From assembly GCF_037975245.1 (NCBI RefSeq), contig NC_092562.1, forward strand, positions 11,912,001-11,976,000: a stretch of 64,000 nucleotides of DNA, in the 5' to 3' direction. Made by a program: the position numbers and the translations under genes. Below the pieces are notes generated by a model that saw only the letters and a list, made by a program, of their open reading frames with translations, had not been told where the DNA came from and searched no databases. Below are positions 11,001-23,000 of this stretch, one piece after another. The stretch is from Apostichopus japonicus (Eukaryota; Echinodermata; Holothuroidea; Aspidochirotida; Stichopodidae). Numbering within the stretch: the first letter of the stretch is position 1; the number at the start of each line of letters is the position of its first letter.

Positions 11001-14000
11001 ACCTGTCACCCACCACAGCCCACCTAGGGCCTCTTCAGGTGAGAATGTTTTTGGTTTTATCCTCGGGGTTTCCGCCCCTTGGTCGGTCCTCTCCCCCTTC
11101 TCCGTCCGGTGCCGCACCAGTGCGGCCTGGAAATTACGGAAGGGAGATGGCCACACTCACATACAGACAAATTGCCAGATGCTAGAGCGAGGTTAATAAG
11201 GTAATGCATAGGTTATATGAGGTGAGTACGTCGCTCGTAAATTCACAAACCGGTTAAGGTTTGGGGATTATATTTCTAGCATCATATTCCTAACCTGGCA
11301 CTTTCCTATTATTATTTCATCTCATGAGGAGTCTTTGGGGAATTCCTTCAGGATTGGTTTGGACAGCATTTTTCAGGAAGGTTGGATATATCATTTTTTT
11401 TAGTTGAACATGACAACATGGTGAAACTTTCTATTTAAACAGACTGTTTGCTTCCTATGTTCATTGCACAACGTTGTTTTTGAATCTTAATTGGCTCATT
11501 GGTTTACTGCTGTAAGTTGTTTGCACTGTTGTCTTAATAAAATCAACAATTAGTGTTCAAAAACAATTCGGTCTCCAAGGACATGAGCACTACATTTAAG
11601 CATAAAGTGACTAATCTGAGTGCAGTTGGAGACAAGGACATTACAATAGAGTGTGCATATTTTATAGCATGGAAATTGGCAATCTTGCAATTCCTACAAA
11701 GCAGTTAGTTTCATGAAAATGAGGGCCACAAAGCTCATTGTAGTATGTGTCCCAAACAGATGTCCATGTAAAACCCACACTACTGTAAGTGGTACTCACT
11801 TTTGCAAAGGAAACCTGCTTTTTACACACCCATAATTTTCTCCTTAAGTAATTGTACCAATTCTTCCATTGTTGTTAAATGAAATGCAATGTTGAATCTG
11901 TGTCACTGGTTTTATATTCTAAGACATATTTTACAGTGACACAACCTAGTGAAGTCCTCTATATTATTGTGACTTTCATTCTATTTACCATCTGTTGCTG
12001 TCTCCCTTATTTTGAAAAAAAAATATCCAGCATTCTCAAAAATCACCACCATCAAACTATATAAATTCAGAAATTGTCTTTTTTGATGTTTGGATTAATA
12101 TGAAATTTTGACAAAAATGACTACTCTTGACTTTGTTAGTAACATTTGACTAAATACTTAAAATAGAGGTCATATCACAGGTCATCACATTATAGTGCTT
12201 AGGAAGCATGTGAAATTTGTGGTGTTGCATTGAATTGTGTTCCACAGTCTACCGGACCATCTAAAATGTTACCATTTCATCAGTATATACCCTGTTTTAG
12301 TGAATAGTTTGCACCTTTTGAAATACTTTTTTGATAATTTCATCTGTGCATGATTATTTGTCAAAAGAGGAGATTAAATCTATTGCAAAATTAAAGCCAA
12401 TCCTATCCTGATCTTATTTTAGAACCAATGGATGATGGTTATTGTCAAGTGACAGTGCTTCATATTTGTGTTTAAACAACAATTTCTGCATAAATAATCT
12501 TGTTGGTTTATATTGTCTTTCAATTTAACCATTACTGCAATAATAATCTATGTGAATATTCTGTTCATGACTTGTGAGTTCAAAAGTTGTAAACACCAAA
12601 TTCAAAAAGGGTAAGCCAGTTACAGTTAATACCTAGCTAGCACAATGATGCCTTCATTCAGTTATAGTCCCTATTGATTTTGGGTGCAGATCACATGTAT
12701 ATTAGTGATTGAATGTGATTAAATGTCCCTCAAATGTTACTTTTAAAAGATGCCCTTAAACAATATCTCATTGACAAACATCTTTGACATACAGTTCCTT
12801 GGCTCTGTTATAGCCTTTTCACCTAAAATATAGCTAGCTGTGACCCCTTTCTTTGTATTTTTTCACTCTCTCTCATTTTATTGTTCCATATTTAGACATA
12901 TTTGTATTTTATAAATGGTTTTTCATGTTTATAAGCTACTCCAAGCTTCTGGTGGGCACTCTTCAGTCTCTTTCTCTTTAAGATATTCATTTTCTGTTTA
13001 TTATGTTGTTTATTTCAAAAGTGACTGAAAGAAAGTTCTTTGAATGAATGAATGAATGAATGAATGAATGAATGAATGAATGAATGAATGAATGAATGAA
13101 TGAATGAATGAATGAAAATAAAATTCTTAAGAAGTTGTGATAAGTTGTGTTAACAAAGACATCCAGTTTGTCATTGTAGTGATTTTTAAAAATATGATTT
13201 CTAGATGAACCAATGTTTATGGTAGCATTCACATAGTATATGCATTACAGTACTGTGACTAGAGTTAAGTCAGTCTGTAACACAATAACACTGTAGAGTA
13301 CAACAGTAGGTTAATACTAATTTTATGTTTCATTTGAAAACTTTTATGTGACTTCAACTCACTTGTTGTTTAAGGTTGCAAATGTCATGTTTGCAATGTG
13401 TGCCTCTGACTATAAGGGACAAAATACATTACAAGACTTGAGTACCTTTGATTAGAAAGGGGAAATTAACAATATTGTTATAATGCATTATGCTTGAGAG
13501 TAAACGTGAATCTGCACCTAGTCATGTCTTTTCAAATATCGATCAGTATGGTCCAATTTAGATATCCGTATAGCATAAAATATTACAGAAATTGGTACAA
13601 CATTAAAATGTGATGTTTATAAATAAGTGGGTGTGGTTTAATTTGAAAGCAATGTGCAATTATCAATAAAAACCAACATTTCAAATGTAGTTTATATTGG
13701 TCTAACTGTTTCAACATTTGGGTCATATCATTGGTTCTAATTTTCATGTTTAATAATCAGTAGCGTAGGACCCTCAGTGCGACTGTGCATAGCTGGTTGT
13801 ACCATGTAGCTTACTCATACTTAATTTGGACATACCTTATAGCATTAACTAATGCTACTATATCTTTTTTAATATTTGTGTCTTCTTTTCAGGTTTACCC
13901 ATCACCATCCAGTGTCCTAATCCTATGATGGTTACTTTTGGTAGCCCTCTGCAGTATGCTACTCCATCTTGTAACACAAATGGTAATTTGGGATCATCTG

Positions 14001-17000
14001 TTAATTGCTCACATCCATCAGGATTTACTCTAACTGACGATATTGATGTTACATGTACATGTAACAGCTATCAAGCATACAGTTGCAGTTTCCATGTGTC
14101 AGTCACAGGTAAGTTATAAAACATTGCAATTAATGAACAACTTTAAACATCTTATATTTCTAGAGTATACAGGCATCCAAAGTACACAGCCAGTTTTAGT
14201 GGGTGATTGTGTGTTACATGTGTCATAGATGAGATGCATAATTAATAGCCGTTCTTCCATTTTTGATTTGGATGACAATCGTAACCTTTGCATTCATGAT
14301 GGCGTGTGTGTGCGTTTGTTTTTCTATCTGACCGAGGACTTGAAAAAAAGAAATCCAGGTCCTCGGATGTGATTTATAAAGAATCACCACGTACTCAGAA
14401 GAATTCTATTGTATGGGGTATTGTTTAAGGTTAGGGTACATGGATTTGAACAATGGAAAATACAATGGGGTCCTCGATCTGAATGTAATACAAATGCGTG
14501 TGCGTGCGTGTGTGAGTGCGTTTGTGACGCCCAGCTTGTAAACATGATATCTCAAGAAGGGAAGATCAGACCACTTTAATATTTGATGTGTAGAAGTATC
14601 ACATTAGGTACAAAAAGTTAACCTTTTTGGTGGAGAACAATGGTCATGTGGGGTAACCAGGGGTCAAATTGTGAAAACCCAGTAAACATGATATTTGAAG
14701 AAGGGAATCATGGGCAGACCTCATATTTAGTGTGTAGAAGTACCACATTGTGTAAAAGAAGCCTATTGTTTTTGGTGGAGGGCAAAGGTCATTCTCGGTT
14801 GTGGAGATCTACCCCTGGACCTTGGTCCAGACGGCATCTTTCTCGGTCTCGGACAAACTGTGGTTCAGGAGAACCTGGTCTGGTGCCAGTGTGTCAGGGT
14901 CTTTCTGTGATCCGGGGGTTAGCGGTCCATCTCTAAGAACGATCTCCATACCAGTGTCAGGTCAATAGCTGCCTGAGTGTCTAGCCGGGCCAGCCTGGGA
15001 AAGACGGAGATCCTTCTAGGATTCCGTGGGAAAAACCCCTGGGTAGTTCCCCAGGCTGCTGGTATAATAATCGTGAACCCACTACGGGTCAACGATCTCT
15101 AGGGAGGAATGAGTCCTCTAAAAGCTTGCCTGGGAAGGGGGTGGAGAGGCTCACCTTAGACCACCGTGGAGACGGTAGGCCTAGGAATTGCATATTGCGG
15201 AACCTATGGAAGTGAGCACAATCGCCTAAGTGCCTATACACAGAGCCTAAGATGTAAGTTAGGACGAACCGTGAACAAAGGCAAGGTGTACTTGAGACCT
15301 CCCAAACGCCCCACGGGATCTCCCGCCAGGCCGCCCCTGGGCAGTCGGGAACAGGGCAGTGGGGCAGAAAACATCAAATAATGAGGGCAGCCTAATGACC
15401 TAGCACAACGGAGGTGTTGTGCAACTGGTACCTGTACATACAAATGTACAACGAGGAAGCGGACAAAACACACAGAGGGAGAGAAACATGCAATTAGAAA
15501 TTGTTCGTAAATAAAAGGATACTGATGAGTGCTAATTGTTGGTATAGTGATGAAAGAAAGTCTCACTAGTCGAATTATCCAAAGATGATTTCCAAAACCG
15601 CAAAAACAGTTGTAGAAATCACAAGCGAGAATTTTGCGGAAAAACATGTGTAGTAACTGGATATGGAAGGGAATAGTGGGCGTTGCCCAGGGAGCGAGGG
15701 CGCAGTGCTAAAACGTTTCCAAATGTGTAGTTTGGTAGATAGGAAAGTGCAATTGTGGAGTGGGAGCCAGGTAAGTATCGTCGCTCGTAAATCCCCAGTT
15801 TTGGGGGTTTGGTAGATGGCAAAGGTCATTTGAGGTCACCAGGGGTAAAGTCGTGAAAACCTTGTAATCGTGATATCTCAATACTGGGCCGACCTCTAAT
15901 TTAGTGTAGAAGTACCACATTGAGTTTAAGAAACCTATTGTTTTTGGTGGAGGTCAAAGGTCATTTGGGGTCATTATAGGTCAAATCGTAAATCCCTTGT
16001 AAACATGTACACCCTCACTATACATTACAAGAGATTCATGAAGAAAACTGCTCATGTAACATCATGTAAACTTTTTTATTAACTTACAACTTTGAAGTTG
16101 ATAAGTATTTCTGTTTGACATTTAATCAATCAATCAATTAAAGACATCATGTTTACCATGTTGTTATTGCTTTAGCTATGTCTTCTTCTCTGTTTTTCGT
16201 TTTAAACCTTTTTACTTGCTAATCTGCATCCCCCCCCCTTTTTGTTAATCACTCTTTAGACCTTGTTGTAAGGGTATCAATACATGGTGAGGACAGATTA
16301 CTTTAACCATTTGTAAGGCCCCTTACAAGCTACTTGATGCTGACTTTATTTTGTGTTATTCTTTAATGAATATTGCATCATATTGTGCATGTACCTAAGT
16401 TTGTAAAGTATTTGTTTGTAAATTAAACTTTGTACTCATTAAAACTACCGTGATGGTCAGTTAGTAGTACAATCATATCATAGTTGTTCTCCATTCCTTG
16501 TACTTAACATTCCAGTGGTCATCATTCTCTTTTTTTTTTTTCATAGGCCCACCAACCACTAAACCTGTAACTACAACAGAGGTTACCACCGCTTCAACAT
16601 CATCTACACCTGTGACTACCACACAGGGTAGAACATCATCAACACCTTCTATTTCTACCATTCCTTCCACACCTCCCCCTGGCCCAGTTACAGTTTCTGG
16701 ACCTTGTGCTGAGTACTTGGACTACAGAAATGCCAATTCAGAAACTGTGTTTGAGTTGGTTTTACCTGAGGACCTTGAATTAGTGACTGAAACTATTATA
16801 AACAGCAACCAGTGTCCTGATCTACTTCCTGCCATGTGCTCCCTCTTCTACCCTCCTCTTCCCTCATCAGGGTACACCCTCTGCCAAGAGACCTACAGTC
16901 AGCTATTTGAAGATTGCCAGATAGCATTTGCATTGTTAGCTGGTGCCATGCCAGAGAGTTGCTCCAAATTCCCACCGAGGAATGAAGCCGGTAATATGAT

Positions 17001-20000
17001 GTGCATTGGAGGTGAGATATATTTTTCATGAGCAGATATTATATTCGCTAACTTCTCGTTCTGGGTTTAAAGGTATATTTATTGTATTGTTATGAGGGTG
17101 CCACCTTTACTATCAACTGGCCGTGTTAGCTCAAATATTACTTTGTCGGTCCTGATACTTCAACATATGTTGTCCTTCAGTGTACCTCTTAGCTGTATCT
17201 TACAGCTAACGGTAACAACAGTGTTGGGTATTCCTGTATCAGCAATGTAGGTTACTCCTGTATTAGTGGTGTAGGTTATTCCTGTATCAGCAGTGTAGGT
17301 TATTCCTGTATAGACAGCGGTGTAGGTTATTCCTTATCAGCAGTGCAGGTTATTCCTGTATCAGCTGTGCAGGTTATTCCTGTATCAGTGATACAGGTTA
17401 TTCCTGTATCAGTGATGCAGGTTATTCCTGTATCAGCAGTACAGGTTATTTCTGTATAGACAGCAGTGCAGGTTAGCCTGTATCAGCGGTCCGTGGGTTA
17501 TTCCTTATCAGCAGTGCAGGTTATTCCCATATCAGCGATGTAGGTTATTCCTGTATCAGCAGTACAGGTTATTCCTGTGTCAGCAGTGTAGGTTATTCTG
17601 TATCAACAGTGTAGGTTATTCCTGTATCAGCTGTGTAGGTTATTCCTGTATCAGTGATGCAGGTTATTCCTGTATCAGCAGTACAGGTTATTTCTGTATA
17701 GACAGCAGTGCAGGTTAGCCTGTATCAGCGGTCCGTGGGTTATTCCTTATCAGCAGTGCAGGTTATTCCCATATCAGCGATGTAGGTTATTCCTGTATCA
17801 GCAGTACAGGTTATTCCTGTGTCAGCAGTGTAGGTTATTCTGTATCAGCAGTGTAGGTTATTCCTGTATCAGCTGTGTAGGTTATTCCTATATCAGTGAT
17901 GCAGGTTATTCCTGTAACAGTGGTGTAGGTTATTCCTTTTGTTTTTGGTGGAGGTCAAAGGTCATTTGGGGTCAGTATAGGTCAAATGTGAAAGAAACCC
18001 TTGTAAACATGTATACATTACATCAGATTCATGAAGAAAACTTCTCATATTACATCATTGAAACCACAATGCATTTTGCATTCTGGTTTAAATACTGCTT
18101 GTACATCATAATGAGTCTTCCATTAAGTGCTCTCTAGAACCCTGGTATTCAACATTTTTTCACTTCCTGAACCCAATTTTCACATTGATCATCGTGGCAA
18201 CCTTCCAGTAGGAATCCATGTAATATTGTGGCCTAATACAGGGATCTGCAAGGAAAGAGGTACCCCCTTCTGTTTGAGAAATTTCTATATGATTAAGGGC
18301 GCTTAGATGCAAAGTGGTGTTATATTTTGTCACCACAGACCAGGAAAGTGATCTGAGTGATGAAAGTTAAGTGTCTGGAGCAAGTAACTATGGTAATACA
18401 GAAAGGATCAGTGTTAATTTGGGAACGAATTGAAATGTGTTACACAGAAGTTACCATTTGATAGATCCATATTGATGAATGAATGTAAACTTAAACAATA
18501 CTCATTAAAGACTCAATGTGTGTTGCCAAGTTTTAACTTTGACTTTTCCAGCTTACTGCCCTAAAAGCTCAGTGAAATTAACACCGTTCCATGCAATTTT
18601 TGTATTAATTTTCATTATTTTAATTGATTTATCTGTCGTTAAACATTTTTAGCTGAATAAAAATCTATAGATTTTACAAACTTCAAATTTGCAAGCCCCA
18701 CCCAAAAGATCATTCTCCCATCAAATATCCCTGTTTTCTTTACAACCGTTAGGCCTAGGATCTACTTTCTCATTCGTGGCTATCCAGTGTAAGGTCCATT
18801 CTCTTGAATATATATCTTTCCTTTGATCTTACCAATGTAGCTTGCCATTTACTTTCATTGCAAGGAATAAACAGGTGTTTTCAGACGTTTCCTCTGTGAA
18901 ATTAGGTAAAAAAAGACAACACTAGTATAAAAAGGTAACATTTGTGTAACGAACATGCTTGATATGGGCGGTCGCAGTAACTTTACGGTAAATTTTTCGT
19001 GCATGAGGGCAACAGGAATAAATTTCTTTCTTTCGATTGTGACAGCTTTTCTCCATGAAACTCACATAGTCGGAGTGCATTTAGAATAAGAAATATTGAA
19101 TCTGCTTCGGAAGTTTGTTTGCCTAAATACGTCAGCAAACACGTATTGTGACTTTATCAAAACTTATGAAAAAAAGTGTAATATTAAACAAATACAATTT
19201 GTCATTCTTTAAAGAGTAGTGTTTCTTTAACTTTTCATTCAAGCGAGTGAGCCTCGTTCCTCACCTGTTTATCTAGTTGCCCTGGTGATTCCAGTCCTGC
19301 TCATCATTATTCTGTTGGTGGTGTTATTCAAGCGGTAAGGTGGCCATCAGATTTAAATATTAAGTTTGGTATTAGAGCTGAATATGAACTGCCTGATCAT
19401 TCCCCTGATTGATCTGAAGTGGATTATCTGGGCTTTGACCAATTGTTGGGGCGGGACTGTTAGCTGGCCGGGAGGGAGTGACCAAAGGGAGGTGGGACAT
19501 TTGGCATAAATTCTGACAATTCAGTGCACAGTCCAGCATGACCTCTCACTACATTCATATCCAACATTTCTAATAAAAGAATTGAAGCAAACCTAAAAGA
19601 TCAGCATCATCTTTTTTTTTTGAGGAGAGTGGGGGTGGGAGGAGAGAATATTTAACCTAAATAAGTTTCCATAAAATTGTAAAGATGGTTGATGAACCAT
19701 TAGGTTGTTAATGTTTCCTCCAGTTTGATGCTAGTGGACAAGCCAGGGAACAAACATCTCTGTTTTCTTTTGATATTTGGAATGACGTGCCTGCATGTCC
19801 CATGGTAGTTCGTTTGTAGATTCCAAGAAAAAAAATGAATAGGTCTATGGTCTACCCTTTCCCTTTCAAACAAAGGAAAATATATAATTTGATCTTCCCA
19901 ATTCTTTATAAATATAATGCAATTGCTGGACGATTTTATTCTTTCAATTTGTCTAACAATCATGAATAGAATCCGGCGAAAGCCTGCGACTGAATCTAAA

Positions 20001-23000
20001 CCAGTAAATGTACAAGATGTTGATCATGTTAATGCTGGTGAGTATGTTTCTTGTTAGTTCTTAAGGTACTTTGTCACTTAAAACATGTTGACATGAGTGC
20101 TAATCAGGTTCAAGAGTTCACCCTTTCACCTTTGAATACCAATAAACACTTGAATGTCTTGTGGATTGAAACTTTTTCTTTATACATGATTTGATATTTT
20201 AAAATTATTTTAGTTTTGATTTCTGAACTTACTATAACAAGTGTCTTATTCGAAATATTCTATTTCTATATATTGATCTTAAATCAACCACAGGGATCCT
20301 TTTTCTTTTAGTGGTAAGGAAATAATTGTTATACACTGCACCATGAAGTTGTTTCTCTCTTACTAATAACATTTAATGAAAACCATTATGAGGTATACAT
20401 AGAAGCTTGGTTGTAAACATGTAATGTTTCAAAATCTTCCACCAAACAATGTACCTGAAATTAATTCCAGGAGTAACTGATGATCATGAAGATTACATAG
20501 CTCTAGAGGAACAATCCAAAAATACTCCAGCCCCAAAATATCAAGATCTTTCTGAGAAAGAAGCTCCCACACAAGTATCAGGGTATGAGAGAACCATCCT
20601 AGAAACAGCTGATGCAGCACCCACGGCTATGCCTCGTCAGGGTATTAAGAGACAGACCAACTACCAGTATGAGGATGCCAACCTTGGAGAAACAGATGCT
20701 CGTAAATTACCAAGAGTTCCTCAGCCAGACCTGCAAAGTGAAGATGATACAGAATATGAAGTCCCTGATATGTTTGAGGAATACACAGGAGTTCATATTA
20801 ACACTCTCGGAGCTAGCAAACCAATAACACCAAGACCAATGAAAATTATTGAGTACAAGACTTTCATGGGTAGAGAAAGGTCAAAGGTTATTAGTGAAAT
20901 AGTCCAACAGTATACAGTGAGTAGTAATTTTGTTTTTTTACCCAGCTACAAGTCCTTCTGGTATCATAATAACTTACTTCAGAAACTCCTTACCTTAACC
21001 CAGCTCTCAGAATGTTACTACAATACAATGGGAATACAATCATGCAGCACCAGACTAAGCCCACCTCTCGCTAGGACCAGTACATTGTACATGCAGTATA
21101 CAAGTCCTTTCATCAGAACTGAAAGGTTTTGTAGTTTTTCACAAGAAATACCTTGTGTGTAGTGTTATCCTTCATTATGAGGAATAAAACTTAAAATCTT
21201 TGTAGTAAACATGATTTTTTTTTTAGAATAGATCTACCAAACAATGGATCTGAAATTAATTTCAGGAGTAACTGATTCTCGTGAATGTTACATAGCTCTA
21301 GAGGAACAATCCATAAATACTCCAGCCAAAAATATTTAGATATTGTTACTTTCTCATTCATGTACCCTTCCCACATCAAAATCTGAATTATTTCAGTTTG
21401 TCAGTAGGACCTTTCATGAGTCATTCACAAAACCGTGTATAGACAGATGCATTGGTAATATGTTAGTGCTAGTGCATGTTAAGTAAATAGTAAAATTACT
21501 TTCTGTATTAAGAGCAGAAAGTTAATCCTGTTTCGGTCACAGGTGGACTCTGGGACATCTTTGCTTAATTCTTTGTGGGTTGGTCAGCTTTTGATAAAAA
21601 AAAAAAAACTCCTACTTTTTGTTAACAAAAGAATTGATTGTTGAAACTATTTGAAGGATTGTGAAGTAATTTTGAAATACATTGAATTCTTATGATGAGA
21701 ATTGTTATGACTAGGCAGATTGCTGCAACTTGAAGATTTTCAAATGATTAAAATGTGATTCCTCAGACACACCTTATGTGTACCTTGGTGGGATTAATAA
21801 TGGTTATATTTGTTCACTCTCTTTAGTAATATAACTTAAATGTCTTTGTTACAATGATATTAACATAATAGCAATTGTAGAAGTTGACTTATAAAGCAGT
21901 AGTTAATATATTCTGTTGGTGAATATGGGAAATAATATATAATATGAACTGAATTTGATTAATAGATGATCTATATTATTGTGTAGTTAATTTAACCAGC
22001 TGATGATCAGATGTAGTAATGGTTAAAGTTAAACCTGAAAATAAATATGTAAAAAAAATTAGTTTGAGGTGACTAAAATTAACAGAACAGACTGTGTTAA
22101 AAGTTGTTGTTAGTTTACCTAGCTGGATACCAGGTAGTATAGCATCATGTTTAGCAGATCCTTTCGTGATCAAGTCAAATCAATGTTTTTTTTATTCTAT
22201 TAGGTACAATGATGAAGACTGTATAAAGTGTATTTTACTACATATTAGTGTTATACTTAACTGAGGATGAAGCAAGAGAGGAACACTGCAACTGGTTTCT
22301 GATCTTGATTGCTTTAGTTTCATATCCTTGTTCTTTTGATTGCTTCAGAAATCAAGCTTGTTTTGTTTTCTTGCATCAGGCTCTCAAAACAGGACAGCAA
22401 CACCCTTGGACTGCAGCTGTAAAGTTACAGAATAAATCAAAGAATTTCTTCAAGGCTCTCTTGCCATGTAAGTTTAACATCATCATCTTGTTCCATTAGA
22501 GTTATATTTCATATTAGCAGGTCATGTGACAGGTTTGTCATTTCTAGAGTGTTCATGATTTTTTTCTTCCTCTCAAAGCAATTACATAATATTCTATCAA
22601 AATTATCTCAAGAATACCAAATATTAAACTTAACAAATACATTTTCTTCCAATGACGAATACTCTTTGTGAATGACAGTAAAATAAGGATGAAAGGTGTG
22701 GATCTTGTGGTATCGTCTTAAGAATCTTTGCAGGGATGTACTGCTGCACTCCGCAGATGATGTTATGATTACCTTTAATTCTATTATTTTACCAAGATGA
22801 TCATTCAAGAGTTAGGCTGGATACAGATGGTAATGATGTTAGGTCTGACTATATCAATGCCAGTTACATCAAGGTAATTCTACTGTTAAATATAGCTGCT
22901 GCTTTTAAACAGTCACATAGAGGCAACTCTTCCTGCTGCTCTATATCTTAGCTGCTTTAGACAATACTGTAGAATAGCTGCCATAGAAATATTAACAGAG

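Larger units (their letters stand above)
5152..11266 (+). mobile_element. DIRS1-type tyrosine-recombinase retrotransposon, copy 1
   Basis: A 6.1-kb element in RPTP intron 1, in the orientation of the gene. It has 94-bp terminal inverted repeats, an internal complementary region, and gag-like, RT/RNase H and tyrosine recombinase frames in the DIRS order. The internal region joins the complement of the right end (CCGGTTAAGGTTTGGGG) to that of the left end (AATTCACAGCGCG), which defines the element limits. No target duplication is seen, as expected for integration by recombinase. Internal base composition is far more GC-rich than the host flanks. Single-base indels interrupt several frames, so it is probably not autonomous. 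Confidence 0.93.

Noticed and set aside
13041-13116. Antisense ORF reading HSFI repeats
   Set aside because: Translation of the TGAA microsatellite, not a gene.
15234-15647. 137-codon minus ORF in the 1-kb insertion
   Set aside because: No recognisable domain; likely chance opening in GC-richer DNA.
17225-17938. CRISPR-like regular repeat
   Set aside because: No unique spacers; contiguous minisatellite in a eukaryotic intron.
20917-21162. Read-through of exon 6 to 21162 as coding
   Set aside because: A consensus donor at 20917 joins in phase to exon 7, which carries the conserved PTP sequence; the read-through part has no PTP similarity.
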